Part shown: positions 34,208 to 43,655 of the stretch, piece by piece | Numbering within the stretch: the stretch's first letter is position 1 | Layout of the letters: each line of letters begins with the position of its first letter | DNA from: Acidimicrobiaceae bacterium | Lineage (GTDB): Bacteria; Actinomycetota; Acidimicrobiia; Acidimicrobiales; Aldehydirespiratoraceae | DNA: 64,000 nucleotides | Assembly (NCBI GenBank): GCA_009843915.1 | Contig: VYCM01000141.1 | Span: 1-64,000, forward strand | Direction: 5' to 3' | Notes under the pieces: model-generated | Database searches by the model: none | Seen by the model: the letters and a program-made list of their open reading frames with translations, nothing else | What the model was told of the DNA's origin: nothing | Made by a program: the position numbers and the translations under genes

Positions 34208-35725
34208 CTAGGTCAGTCGGGGGAAGCGGCTTCGCGGCCCTGCTTCAGCCCAGTCCATGTGGTTGCGGACGTACTCGTTGGCCGCATCGCGGACCGGGCT
34301 GTAGTCCCACGAGAGGGCAGTGTCGGACTCGACGGCGGCGTGCAGTACCCGACGGGAGCGCTGCGAGTGGAGCACGCGCTGACGGATCCCGGCGCTGTCC
34401 CAGCGCTGGGCCGTCTCGATGGCGAAGGCGGCGGCTAGGCCGGCGGAGCCGGGATCGTCGGCCAGGTTGGTCCGCTCCAGCGGATCAGCCTCCACGTCGT
34501 AGAGCAGCGGGGGATCGGTGTCGCAGTGGATGTACTTGTGGCGGCCCCGCCGGATCATGAACATCGGATGCGAGGTCATCTCGGCCGTGTACTCGCCGGT
34601 GGTCTCGTCGGTGGCGTCCGTGCCGCCGGCTGCGAGCTCCCAGAGGCTGCGCCCGGCGAGCGGCGCCCCGACTCCGGGCCAGGTTCCGCCGCCTGTCGCG
34701 ATGTCGAGCAGCGTGGGCAGCAGGTCCAGGTGCGAGCAGACGTTGGGGACTGCCCGGCCGGCCACCCCGGGCCCGGCCATGATCAAGGGCACCCGGGCCG
34801 AACGCTCGAAGAACGACATCTTGAAGAAGGCGCCCCGGTCGCCGAGCATGTCGCCGTGGTCGCTGGTCACGATCACCACGGTGTTGTCGAGGCGCCCGGT
34901 CTCGTCCAGCACGCCCACCAGACGCCCGACCCACGAGTCGAAGTAGCTCGTGTTGGCGTAGTAGCCGTGGCGGGCGTTGCGGCACTGGTCCTCCGTGTAG
35001 CCGACCGTGTCGGCCTCGATGCCGCGCCGGATGCGCCGTGTGTGCGGGTCGAGCGCATCTTCGGGCATCGGCTCGGGCAGATCGATGTCGTCGTAGTCGT
35101 ACAGGTCCCACCATTCCGGGCGGGCCACATACGGGTCGTGGGGATGGATGAACGACGCCACCAGGAAGAACGGGCGCTCGTCAGGGTCCCGGGCCAGGTC
35201 GTAGAGGCGGCGCACCGACGCGAAACCGACTTCCTCGTCGTAGTCGATCTGGTAGGTGGCCAACGCCTGACCCGCCTCCGCCAGGCTGTCCATATTGTGG
35301 TACCACTTGCCGATCCTGGTGTCGGCCTCGTCCCAATTGGGGGTCCAAGCGAAGTCGGCGGGATAGATGTCGGTGGTGAGACGCTCCTCGAAGCCGTGGA
35401 GCTGGTCCGGGCCCACGAAGTGCATCTTTCCTGAGAGCACCGTGCGGTACCCGGTCATCGCCAGATAGTGGGCGAGTGTTGGTACCGACGCCGGGAACTC
35501 GGCGGCGTTGTCCCATGCCCCGATGGCCGACACCGGCTGGCCCGACAGCATCGTGAAGCGGGCCGGGGCGCACAGCGGGGAATGACAGTAGGCCGCGTCG
35601 AATCGCGTGCCCCGTTCCGCTAGGGCATCCATAGCTGGCGTGCGCACCAGCGGATGGCCGTAGGCCCCGGTGAAGTGGGGCGCGAGCTGGTCGGCCATGG
35701 CCACCAGGATGTTGGGCCGGCCCAT
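34208..35725 (-). CDS. betC: Choline-sulfatase
   Basis: Choline-sulfatase removes sulfate from choline-O-sulfate. The 505-residue protein has the sulfatase site C-A-P-A-R in SPLCAPARFTMLSG, where the cysteine becomes formylglycine, the metal-binding N-terminal MADQLAP, and TSDHGDMLG. Choline-sulfatase-type context is strong: IGAWDNAAEFPASVPTLAHY, LSGKMHFVGPDQLHGFEERL and TDIYPADFAWTPNW. No choline dehydrogenase or transporter is adjacent, and no sulfatase-maturation enzyme is visible nearby. A TAGCGT box at 35732-35737 is six bases upstream of the ATG. It is convergent with the zincin. Confidence 0.9.
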   Translation of the reverse strand: MGRPNILVAMADQLAPHFTGAYGHPLVRTPAMDALAERGTRFDAAYCHSPLCAPARFTMLSGQPVSAIGAWDNAAEFPASVPTLAHYLAMTGYRTVLSGKMHFVGPDQLHGFEERLTTDIYPADFAWTPNWDEADTRIGKWYHNMDSLAEAGQALATYQIDYDEEVGFASVRRLYDLARDPDERPFFLVASFIHPHDPYVARPEWWDLYDYDDIDLPEPMPEDALDPHTRRIRRGIEADTVGYTEDQCRNARHGYYANTSYFDSWVGRLVGVLDETGRLDNTVVIVTSDHGDMLGDRGAFFKMSFFERSARVPLIMAGPGVAGRAVPNVCSHLDLLPTLLDIATGGGTWPGVGAPLAGRSLWELAAGGTDATDETTGEYTAEMTSHPMFMIRRGRHKYIHCDTDPPLLYDVEADPLERTNLADDPGSAGLAAAFAIETAQRWDSAGIRQRVLHSQRSRRVLHAAVESDTALSWDYSPVRDAANEYVRNHMDWAEAGPRSRFPRLT

Positions 35726-35840
35726 GTGCAGACGCTAACGGCGGCGGGACCCGGGGGCGAGCGAGGGTCCGCGGGTGGTCGCTCACGGATGTGTACGTTT
35801 CGGCTACATCGCCCACCCCGGATGATTGGAATCCCCACTC

Positions 35841-38273
35841 GTGAGCATCGCTACCCGCGCAATAGCCGTCGCCGTCCTGCTTGCGTCGCTGACCGCGCCC
35901 TCGACCGCTCTGGCCCAAGCCGACGAGCCGGTTGACCGTGAGGCGCTGATGGAGCTCTTCGCTGCGGCCGACGGCGATGCTTGGGGCCGGAGCGACAACT
36001 GGGGCTCGGGCCTGCCGCTGGATCGGTGGTACGGAGTCGGCACTGACAGCACCGGCCGGGTGGTGAGCCTGGTCCTGCCGTCCAACGGGCTCTTCGGGAC
36101 GATCCCGGACTCCATCGGCGGCCTGACCAGCCTGCGGCACCTCGACCTCGCAGACAACGACCTGTACGGCGAGATCCCCGCCGAGATCGGCGACCTGGGC
36201 AACCTGACCCACCTGAACCTGAGGAGCAACCGGCTGGACCGCCCGATCCCTCCCGAGATCGGCGAACTCGCCGGCCTGGAGGTACTGGACCTGAAGCACA
36301 ACCTGCTGTTCGGGGCCATACCGGCCGAGATCGGCAGCCTCGGCCGGCTCAGGATCCTGGACCTTCGGGGCAACGGACTCTCCCGCCAGCTGCCCGACAC
36401 GCTCGGCGCGCTCTCCAGCCTCACCCGCCTGGTGCTGAGCGGCAACCGGCTCTCCGGCGGGATTCCACCCGAGCTGGGAAGTCTGGACAGCCTCGTGTGG
36501 CTGGACATGAGCCGCAACCAGCTGTCGGGGGAGATCCCGCCCGAGATGGGCGATCTTGCCGGCCTGACCTGGCTCGATCTCAGCATCAACAGCCTGTCGG
36601 GCCCGATTCCAGCCGAGTTGGGCCGGCTGTCGAGGCTCCAGACGCTCAGCCTGTGGCTCAACGGGCTGACCGGGGAGATTCCGCCGGAGTTGGGCGACCT
36701 GTCCTCGCTCCAGGATCTGAGCCTCGGCCTCAACGACCTGTCGGGCGAGATCCCGCCCGAACTGGGAGACCTGGCCGCGCTGGAGCGCCTGCGGCTCGGT
36801 CACAACCAACTGTCGGGGCCCATACCCGACGAGTTCGGCGAACTGCGCGCCCTGCAATACCTGTGGCTGGACCACAACCAACTGTCGGGGCCGATACCCG
36901 CAGAGCTGGGCCGTCTGCGCTCCCTCAGAGATCTATGGCTCAACGGCAACCGGCTGTCGGGTGCCATTCCCACCGAGATCGGCGACTTGCGCCCGCTCAG
37001 GACGCTGCAGCTCCAAGACAACCGGCTCTCCGGCGCCATCCCGGCCTCGCTCGGCGGCTTGGACTTGCTGGAACAACTGCGCCTCGACCGCAACGAGCTG
37101 TCGGGAGAGATACCCCCGACTCTGGGTCGCCTCTCCCGGCTGGAGAACCTCGACCTGGCCGGCAACTGGCTTCACGGTTCGATCCCTATCCATCTCGCGA
37201 ACCTCGCCGATCTCCAGCGGCTGAACCTGAACAACAACGAGCTGTCGGGGTCCATCCCCGACGGCATCGGCCGCTTGAGAAAGCTCACAGAGCTCGATCT
37301 GCACAACAACTCGCTCTCCGGAGCCATCCCCGCGGGGATCGGCTCGCTTGCGGAACTCAGGAGCCTGAGGCTCCAGAACAACTACCTGTCGGGGGCGATC
37401 CCGGACGCCGTCGGCGGGCTGGAGGATCTGAGAGTGCTCGACCTGAGGGGCAACCGGCTGTCGGGGGCCATCCCCGACAGCATCGGAGGTCTAACGAACC
37501 TGGTCCAGTTGAGGCTCGGTGAGAACCTGCTGAGCGGTGAGATCCCCGAGTCGCTGGCCGATCTCGGCAACCTGGAGTGGCTGGACCTCAGCCGCAACTC
37601 GCTGTCCGGGCCGATCCCGCCGGGTCTCGGCGACCTCACCGGTCTGGAGGCCCTGTACTTCAGCTTCAACTTCCTGGACGGGGAGATTCCCCCGGAGCTC
37701 GGCAAGCTGTCCAACCTCAAGATCCTCAGGCTCCGCTGGAACGAGCTCTCGGGCGAGATCCCCGCCGAGTTGGGCGACCTGGCCAGTCTCAAGCAGTTGA
37801 ACCTGTGGCACAACAGTCTCACTGGGCCGATCCCGGCTGAACTGGGCCGCCTCACGAGCCTGACGCGGCTCGACCTCGACGACAACGAGCTGTCCGGGGA
37901 GATCCCGGCCGAGTTGGGCGATCTCGCCCTCGTGACCGAGCTCTGGCTGAGGCGCAACGATCTCACCGGGACCATCCCGGCCGAGCTCGGCGGCATGACG
38001 GGACTCAGGCGGCTGTACCTCGACGGCAACCGGCTCACCGGGGGGATACCCGTCCGGCTGGCGAACCTGGCCAGCATCGAGCGGCTGTGGCTCCAGGACA
38101 ACGAGCTCTCGGGCGAGATCCCATTCGAGCTGGGCCGGCTGGCCGAGTTGGAACAGATATTCCTGGGCGGCACTAACTCCCTGAGCGGATGCATCCCCAC
38201 GGAGTGGGAGTCGCTCGACATCCTGGCCGACGATCTCGACACGCTGGACCTGGAGTTCTGCACCGCCTCGTAG
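35841..38273 (+). CDS. Secreted leucine-rich repeat protein
   Basis: The 810-residue product begins with a signal peptide (VSIATRAIAVAVLLASLTAPSTALAQA), then an N-terminal cap resembling plant LRRNT (LMELFAAADGDAWGRSDNWG … WYGVGTD). From about residue 85 on there are 29 consecutive leucine-rich repeats plus a partial one: 28 are exactly 24 residues and the last full unit is 25. The consensus LSGxIPxELGxLxxLxxLxL is the plant-specific type. A disulfide-bearing C-terminal cap (CIPTEWESLDI … LEFCTAS) closes it. It probably binds surface ligands; the target is unknown. GTG 35841 is preferred over TTG 35826 because the signal peptide then starts at the terminus. Confidence 0.9.
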   Translation: MSIATRAIAVAVLLASLTAPSTALAQADEPVDREALMELFAAADGDAWGRSDNWGSGLPLDRWYGVGTDSTGRVVSLVLPSNGLFGTIPDSIGGLTSLRHLDLADNDLYGEIPAEIGDLGNLTHLNLRSNRLDRPIPPEIGELAGLEVLDLKHNLLFGAIPAEIGSLGRLRILDLRGNGLSRQLPDTLGALSSLTRLVLSGNRLSGGIPPELGSLDSLVWLDMSRNQLSGEIPPEMGDLAGLTWLDLSINSLSGPIPAELGRLSRLQTLSLWLNGLTGEIPPELGDLSSLQDLSLGLNDLSGEIPPELGDLAALERLRLGHNQLSGPIPDEFGELRALQYLWLDHNQLSGPIPAELGRLRSLRDLWLNGNRLSGAIPTEIGDLRPLRTLQLQDNRLSGAIPASLGGLDLLEQLRLDRNELSGEIPPTLGRLSRLENLDLAGNWLHGSIPIHLANLADLQRLNLNNNELSGSIPDGIGRLRKLTELDLHNNSLSGAIPAGIGSLAELRSLRLQNNYLSGAIPDAVGGLEDLRVLDLRGNRLSGAIPDSIGGLTNLVQLRLGENLLSGEIPESLADLGNLEWLDLSRNSLSGPIPPGLGDLTGLEALYFSFNFLDGEIPPELGKLSNLKILRLRWNELSGEIPAELGDLASLKQLNLWHNSLTGPIPAELGRLTSLTRLDLDDNELSGEIPAELGDLALVTELWLRRNDLTGTIPAELGGMTGLRRLYLDGNRLTGGIPVRLANLASIERLWLQDNELSGEIPFELGRLAELEQIFLGGTNSLSGCIPTEWESLDILADDLDTLDLEFCTAS

Positions 38274-38306
38274 TGGCCATGCGTGGCCCCCGGCGGCGTG
38301 CCGACG

Positions 38307-38312
38307 TATAGT
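38307..38312 (+). promoter_or_regulatory. Predicted -10 box of the thiamine transport operon
   Basis: TATAGT lies about 18 bases before the first recognisable riboswitch bases, so a transcript starting near 38319 would contain the whole aptamer. No convincing -35 was identified. Confidence 0.45.
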
Positions 38313-38327
38313 CTCGGGACACAACCA

Positions 38328-38426
38328 AGACCGGGGAGCTCGGGACAGCCGGGCTGAGAGGGCATCCACGCGATCGCAGCGGTGTCGACCCGCCGACCTG
38401 ATCTGGGTAATGCCAGCGGAGGAAGA
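38328..38426 (+). promoter_or_regulatory. TPP riboswitch (THI element)
   Basis: The aptamer is recognised from GGGGAGC (38333-38339), CTGAGA (38354-38359) and the 3' conserved block at 38396-38424, which reads ACCTGATCTGGGTAATGCCA and continues GCGGAGGAA. This matches the TPP consensus. The last bases of the aptamer, AGGAAG at 38420-38425, are also the Shine-Dalgarno for ATG 38430. Thiamine pyrophosphate binding would therefore hide the ribosome site and lower ThiBPQ synthesis. The genes downstream agree with this. Confidence 0.95.
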
Positions 38427-38429
38427 CCC

Positions 38430-39629
38430 ATGGATCACCAACCCCAACCAACTCCCATCCAGCAGGGCGCGTCCCGTCGCACTGCCGGTCGACGGATGCG
38501 GGCGAGGGCCCTTGCAGTAGCCGCGGTCGCGGTTGCCGTGCTGGCCGCAGCCTGCAGCGGAGACCGTGTGACTGACACCGCTCCCGCGGAGGGCGCTCCC
38601 ACGGCTGCTTCGGAAACCGAATCGACGACGGCAGTTACCACATCCGCTCCAACTGGGGGCGAAGCCGATCCGTCCGGAACCACGGTGACGCTGCTCACCC
38701 ACGACTCGTTCTACGTCTCGCCCGAGACGTTCGAGGCCTTCACGGCCGAGACCGGCGTCACGGTGGAGCAGCTCGCCTCGGGCGACGCTGGGGCTCTGGT
38801 GGCGCAGGCATGCCTCACCGCGGGCGAGCCGCTGGGCGACGTGTTGTTCGGCATCGACAACACCTTCCTGCAGCGGGGCCTCGACTGCGGCATGTTCGAG
38901 CCCTACACGTCGCCGAACCTCGCCGATGTGCCCGACCATTTCGAGCTCGATCCCGAGCACCGGGTCACCCCCATCGACTTCGGTGACGTATGTCTCAACT
39001 ACTGGATCGATGCCTTCGACGGCTCGCCGCCCCCGCCATCCTCCCTCGACGACTTGATCGACCCCGCCTACGCGGGCATGGTCGTTGTACAGAGCCCGGA
39101 GACCTCGTCGCCGGGACTGGCCTTCCTGCTGGCCACCATCGCCCGCTACGGCGACGGCTGGGAGGAGTACTGGTCTGCGCTGCGCGACAACGGCGTGGCC
39201 GTCACCGCGGGGTGGGAGGACGCCTACTACGGCGAGTTCACTGCCGGCGGGGGCGATCGCCCGATAGTGGTCTCGTACGCGTCCAGCCCGCCCGCCGAGG
39301 TCATCTATGCCGACCCGCCAGTCGACGAGCCGCCCACGGGCGTGGTCACGGCCAGCTGCTACCGCCAGATCGAATTCGCGGGCGTGCTCGCCGGTGCCGA
39401 CAACACCGCAGGCGCCCAAGCCCTGATCGACTTCATGCTCACCGCTACGTTCCAGAACGATGTTCCGCTCAACATGTTCGTGTTCCCCGTGATCGAGTCG
39501 GCCACCCTCCCGCCGGAGTTCGTGGCCCACGCCGAGATAGCCGACGACCCGTTCATGGTGGACCCGGCCGAGGTGGAGGCCCAGCGGAACGCCTGGACAG
39601 ACCGGTGGGTGGAGATCGTCCTGCGCTGA
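38430..39629 (+). CDS. thiB: Thiamine ABC transporter substrate-binding lipoprotein
   Basis: ThiB captures thiamine outside the membrane. The 399-residue precursor has a twin-arginine-like charged start, hydrophobic segment ALAVAAVAVAVLAA and a lipobox ending at Cys (LAAACSG), so it is probably lipid anchored. A Thr/Ser/Glu linker precedes the binding domain (TVTLLTHDSFYVSPETFEAF, then FGIDNTFLQRGLDCGMFEPY and DFGDVCLNYWIDAF), typical for ThiB. ATG 38430 is fixed by the riboswitch-embedded ribosome site; the GTG at 38382 lies inside the riboswitch and is rejected. It heads the thiBPQ operon. Confidence 0.93.
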   Translation: MDHQPQPTPIQQGASRRTAGRRMRARALAVAAVAVAVLAAACSGDRVTDTAPAEGAPTAASETESTTAVTTSAPTGGEADPSGTTVTLLTHDSFYVSPETFEAFTAETGVTVEQLASGDAGALVAQACLTAGEPLGDVLFGIDNTFLQRGLDCGMFEPYTSPNLADVPDHFELDPEHRVTPIDFGDVCLNYWIDAFDGSPPPPSSLDDLIDPAYAGMVVVQSPETSSPGLAFLLATIARYGDGWEEYWSALRDNGVAVTAGWEDAYYGEFTAGGGDRPIVVSYASSPPAEVIYADPPVDEPPTGVVTASCYRQIEFAGVLAGADNTAGAQALIDFMLTATFQNDVPLNMFVFPVIESATLPPEFVAHAEIADDPFMVDPAEVEAQRNAWTDRWVEIVLR

Positions 39630-39652
39630 GCGATCACCTGAAGCCGAGTCCC

Positions 39653-41302
39653 ATGGCCGCGGTGTCCCGGCTCGTTCGGGGTCCGGCAGCTGCGCTGCCT
39701 GCTCTGGCGGTGGGCGGGTTCATGGCGCTGTTCTTCGTCTGGCCCATCGGCGGCGTCATCGCCCGGGGCCTAGGCGGGACCGGTCCGGCCGCGGCGCTGG
39801 GCGATGTGCTCGGCTCGGGGTCGCACCGCTCGGTGATCTGGTTCACCGTCTGGCAGGCGGCTGTGTCCACGGTCCTCACCGTGGCCGTGGCCCTGCCGGC
39901 CGCGGGAGCCATGGCCCGCCTGAACTTCCGGGGGCAGCGTCTGCTGCGGGCACTGGCGACGGTGCCGTTCGTGCTGCCCACGGTGGTGGTAGCGGCTGCC
40001 TTCGAGGGCCTCTTCGACCGATTCGGGCTGGCAGGCGGGGGTTCAGTGAGCTTGCGCCACACGGTGTGGGCCATCCTGATGGCCCACGTCTTCTTCAACT
40101 ACGCGGTGGTTCTCCGAACCGTTGGCGCCTACTGGGCGAACCTCGACGCCCGGGTCGAGGACCAGGCCCGGGTGCTGGGAGCGTCGCGCCTCGAGGTCTT
40201 CCGCCGGGTGGTCCTGCCCCGGCTGGCACCATCGATCGCGGCGGCCTCGGCCATCGTGTTCCTGTTCTCGTTCACCTCCTTCGGAGTGGTCCTGATACTG
40301 GGAGGCCCGGCCCGGGCCACGATCGAGACCGAGATCTACCGCTACGCCGTCGTCAGGCTCGACCTCGAGACGGCCGCGGCCCTCGCCGTGGTGCAGTTGG
40401 CCGCCGTGGTCGCGCTGGTGGCGGTGTCGAATGCCTTGGAGCGGCGACGCGCCGCCATCGAGCCGGCCTCCTCGCCTGCGGCCGCACCCCGGCGCCGAGG
40501 TCCCGGTCTGGTCGCCAACCTGACGGTCATGGCCCTGATCCTGGGGCTGCCGCTGGCCGTCTTGGTGGAGCGCTCCCTGACGGCGGGCCGGGGCGGCGGC
40601 TACACCGTGCGCAACTACACGGCTATGGCCGAGAGAGTCAACCTGTTGCCCGACACGGCCCTGGCCGCTCTGCTGAACTCGCTTACCTTCGCGGTGCCCG
40701 CGGCCACCCTGGCGCTGCTCGTGGGAGGGGCGGCCACCCTGGTGGTGATCCAGTCAGCTTCCCGCGGCACCCGGGGCCTCGGCCGGGTCTTCGACGTCGG
40801 CCTGACCCTTCCGCTGGGAACCTCCGCGGTCACCATCGGGCTGGGATTCCTGCTGGTCCTCGACCGCCCGCCCATCGACATCCGGACCTCGGTGATCGTG
40901 GTGCCCATCGCCCATGCGCTGGTGGGGGTTCCCTTCGTCGTGCGCACCTTGGTGCCGATGCTGCGCACCGTGAATCCCCGGGTTCGTGAGGCCGCTGCCG
41001 TGCTGGGGGCATCGCCCCGCCGGGTGCGCCGCGAGGTGGACCTGCGAGTGGCGGCCCGCGGCGTCGCAGTCGGCGCCGGCTTCGCCTTCGCGGTGTCGCT
41101 GGGCGAGTTCGGGGCGACGTCGTTCATTCCCCGTCGGCCCGAGACGCTCACCGCCCCGCTGGCCCTGTTCAGACTGCTGGGCACCCCGGGGGACGCGCTA
41201 CGAGGCCAGGCCATGGCGCTGGCGGTCTCGCTCATGGTGCTCACGGCTGTGGCAGTCTTCGTCATGGACCTTTGGGGCGACACCCGCAGGGGGGCTTTCT
41301 AG
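39653..41302 (+). CDS. thiP: Thiamine ABC transporter permease
   Basis: ThiP is a double-length permease with two related halves. The 549-residue product has about twelve membrane helices and two EAA-type loops that contact the ATPase: ARVLGASRLEVFRRVVLPRL in the first half and AAVLGASPRRVRREVDLR in the second. ATG 39653 follows thiB by 23 bases; the open frame begins far upstream inside thiB but only the later part is coding here. The stop is immediately followed by the thiQ ATG (TAGATG). Confidence 0.92.
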   Translation: MAAVSRLVRGPAAALPALAVGGFMALFFVWPIGGVIARGLGGTGPAAALGDVLGSGSHRSVIWFTVWQAAVSTVLTVAVALPAAGAMARLNFRGQRLLRALATVPFVLPTVVVAAAFEGLFDRFGLAGGGSVSLRHTVWAILMAHVFFNYAVVLRTVGAYWANLDARVEDQARVLGASRLEVFRRVVLPRLAPSIAAASAIVFLFSFTSFGVVLILGGPARATIETEIYRYAVVRLDLETAAALAVVQLAAVVALVAVSNALERRRAAIEPASSPAAAPRRRGPGLVANLTVMALILGLPLAVLVERSLTAGRGGGYTVRNYTAMAERVNLLPDTALAALLNSLTFAVPAATLALLVGGAATLVVIQSASRGTRGLGRVFDVGLTLPLGTSAVTIGLGFLLVLDRPPIDIRTSVIVVPIAHALVGVPFVVRTLVPMLRTVNPRVREAAAVLGASPRRVRREVDLRVAARGVAVGAGFAFAVSLGEFGATSFIPRRPETLTAPLALFRLLGTPGDALRGQAMALAVSLMVLTAVAVFVMDLWGDTRRGAF

Positions 41303-42310
41303 ATGCTGACGGTCACAGGGGTCACGGTCTCGTTCGGCCGGGTCACAGCTCTCGACGGGGTCGACCTGGAGGTCGCAACGGGCGAGGTTGTCGCCATCCT
41401 GGGCCCGAGCGGGTGCGGCAAGAGCACGCTGCTTCGGGCCGTGGCCGGCTTGCAGCCCCTGGATTCCGGTGAGGTTCGCTGGGACGGCGAGGATCTGGCC
41501 GGGCTGCCCGTGCATCGCCGCGACTTCGGGCTGATGTTCCAGGAGCACGCACTGTTCTCGCATCGGGACGTGGCCGCCAACGTGGCCTTCGGTCTGCGGA
41601 TGCAGAAGATGGACGCCGCCGGCCGGAGCAGGCGCGTCCGCGAGGTGCTGGGCCTTGTCGGGCTGGCCGGCTACCAGGAGCGGACAATCGCCACGCTGTC
41701 GGGGGGAGAGGCCCAGCGGGTGGCGCTGGCCCGCTCGCTGGCGCCCGCGCCTCGCCTGCTGATGCTGGACGAGCCTCTCGGCTCTCTCGACAGGCCACGC
41801 CGCGAGGAACTGACTGAGGAACTCAGGGTCCTGCTCCGCGGCATCGGCGTCACCGTCCTACACGTCACCCACGACCACGACGAGGCCTTCGCCGTGGCCG
41901 ACCGGGTCGCGGTGATGCAGTCAGGGCGGATAGCCAGGATCGGCACGCCCGCCGAGATCTGGCATGATCCCCGCCATGCGGCCGTCGCCCGCTTCCTCGG
42001 TCATGCCAATGTAGTGACGGTGGGGGAGGGCGGAGCCGTGCCGTGGGGTCGCTTGAGCGCCCCGCCCGGCCCGGCAGTGCTTCGCTCCGACGCCTTCGGG
42101 CGCGTGGACGAGTCGTCTCCGGATGCCGTCGACCTCGTCACGGGAATTGTGACCGACGCCCGTTTCCGGGGCGACCGCTTCGAACTGACCCTGTGCACCG
42201 AACCTGGGGATTTCGATCTTCTGGTGCGGGATGCCGCGCCGGCCGCCGTCGGGGACCGGCTCGTCTACGTCGTCGATCCTGTCAAGATGGCAGGCCTCGA
42301 CAGTCCTTAG
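41303..42310 (+). CDS. thiQ: Thiamine ABC transporter ATP-binding protein
   Basis: A 335-residue ABC ATPase with Walker A GPSGCGKST near residue 36, signature LSGGEAQRVALARSLA near 133, and Walker B RLLMLDEP. The H-loop follows (VTHDHDEAFAVAD). The last 100 residues look like a regulatory TOBE-like domain. It powers thiamine uptake with ThiB and ThiP and is controlled by the same riboswitch. Its stop overlaps the convergent MFS gene stop by three to four bases. Confidence 0.92.
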   Translation: MLTVTGVTVSFGRVTALDGVDLEVATGEVVAILGPSGCGKSTLLRAVAGLQPLDSGEVRWDGEDLAGLPVHRRDFGLMFQEHALFSHRDVAANVAFGLRMQKMDAAGRSRRVREVLGLVGLAGYQERTIATLSGGEAQRVALARSLAPAPRLLMLDEPLGSLDRPRREELTEELRVLLRGIGVTVLHVTHDHDEAFAVADRVAVMQSGRIARIGTPAEIWHDPRHAAVARFLGHANVVTVGEGGAVPWGRLSAPPGPAVLRSDAFGRVDESSPDAVDLVTGIVTDARFRGDRFELTLCTEPGDFDLLVRDAAPAAVGDRLVYVVDPVKMAGLDSP

Positions 42311-43578
42311 GCGAGTTGGCGGGGGCGAGCCAGGCGGGCCGTGATCCAGGCGCCCGCGGCTGCGGCTACCAGCACGAGGGCGGCGATGCCGGAGTAGTGG
42401 CTCAGTGACTGGAAGCCGAGCAGTTCGACCAGGGCTCCGGACGACATGCCACCCACGGCGCCTCCTGTGATCATGACGAAGTCCGCACCGCCCTGAACCT
42501 CCACCCTCTGGCGCACCGGGAACGAGTTCGTGAGCAGCGCGCTGCCGGCGATTAGCCCGCAACTCCAGCCGATTCCGATCAACGTCAGGCCGCTGAACAG
42601 CCCGGCGCTGTGCTCGGGGTCGGTGTGCCCGGCCAATTCTGCGCCCAGGAACAGGATCAGGCCGCCGAGGGTGATGACCGTGTGGGTGCCCAGTCGGTCG
42701 ACGAGCCATCCCACGATCGGTGAGAAGGCGTACATCCCGATGATGTGGAGTGATATGACTTGGCCGATCACCGCGTAGTCCTGATCCCCGCTGGTCATGT
42801 GAAGCGGCGTGGCCGTCATGACGGCCACCATGACCATCTGCCCCACCAGCATGGCCAGCAGGGCGAGACGGGCCGCGGGAATGGCCGCGATCCGCCGGAT
42901 CACGGCCGCGGGCGATGCCGGGCGGGGCGCCTCCGCCCCGACCGTGCCCAGCACCTCCAACGGGTCGGGGCGCAGCCAGGTCTGCGTGATCGCCAGTCCG
43001 GCCAGGAACGTCGCCGAGCCCAGCAGGTACGGGCCGGCCAACTCGGGCAGGCCGATGAACTGGGCGAAGTCGGCAGACGGCCCCAGAGCGATCGTCGGAC
43101 CCGCCGCCGCGCCGAAGGTGGAGGCCCACACCAGCATCCCGATGGCGCGGGCCCGGCGGTCGTCGGGAGCGAGATCGGCCACGGCGTAGCGGGCGGCCAG
43201 ATTGGTGGCCTGGCCCACGCCCACCCCGATGATGCCCAGCACCACCAACAGGTACAGGTTCAACACGGCCGCCAGAAGGGCGGCGATCGATCCGGCTGCG
43301 CCCAGCGCCCATCCCACGACCAGGCCCTGGCGCCGGCCCAGGCGGGCCATGCGGCGCGACAGGGGAACGGCCGCCGCCATGCTGCCGAGCGACATGGAGC
43401 CGGCGGCCAGCGTGGCCAGCGTCTCACTGCCGGTGATCTCCTCGGCGAGCACCGCCGAGCCCGCGAACGACGCTCCCATGGCCATGGTGGTGGGAATGAC
43501 CGAGACCATGGTGGTCGCGATCGTGCGACGCTGGACCCTGGCGCGGTCGTGGGTCTGGGCCGAGGTCTCAGCCGTCAT
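42307..43578 (-). CDS. MFS transporter
   Basis: A 423-residue membrane protein with about twelve hydrophobic helices in two six-helix halves joined by a cytoplasmic loop near 200-225. The conserved MFS loop after helix 2 appears as RRMARLGRRQGLVVG, and the cytoplasmic loop of the second half as GWLVDRLGTHTVI. It lacks features that would name a substrate; a drug-exporter-like role is possible. It faces away from the next gene and converges on thiQ. Confidence 0.82.
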   Translation of the reverse strand: MTAETSAQTHDRARVQRRTIATTMVSVIPTTMAMGASFAGSAVLAEEITGSETLATLAAGSMSLGSMAAAVPLSRRMARLGRRQGLVVGWALGAAGSIAALLAAVLNLYLLVVLGIIGVGVGQATNLAARYAVADLAPDDRRARAIGMLVWASTFGAAAGPTIALGPSADFAQFIGLPELAGPYLLGSATFLAGLAITQTWLRPDPLEVLGTVGAEAPRPASPAAVIRRIAAIPAARLALLAMLVGQMVMVAVMTATPLHMTSGDQDYAVIGQVISLHIIGMYAFSPIVGWLVDRLGTHTVITLGGLILFLGAELAGHTDPEHSAGLFSGLTLIGIGWSCGLIAGSALLTNSFPVRQRVEVQGGADFVMITGGAVGGMSSGALVELLGFQSLSHYSGIAALVLVAAAAGAWITARLARPRQLA

Positions 43579-43655
43579 CGCGTCGCGCTATCGCTGGACC
43601 TGACCATCAGCCGACGCTATCGCCCGCCCGGGCTGTCAGATAGCTTGACGTAGGC

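Noticed and set aside
35841-38273. Tandem DNA repeat or CRISPR-like array in the LRR region
   Set aside because: Periodicity of 72 bases is protein-level; the nucleotide copies differ and there are no spacers.
37491-39530. 679-codon frame antisense to the LRR gene and thiB
   Set aside because: It crosses two real genes and the TPP riboswitch and has no domain; repetitive content mirrors the LRR repeats.
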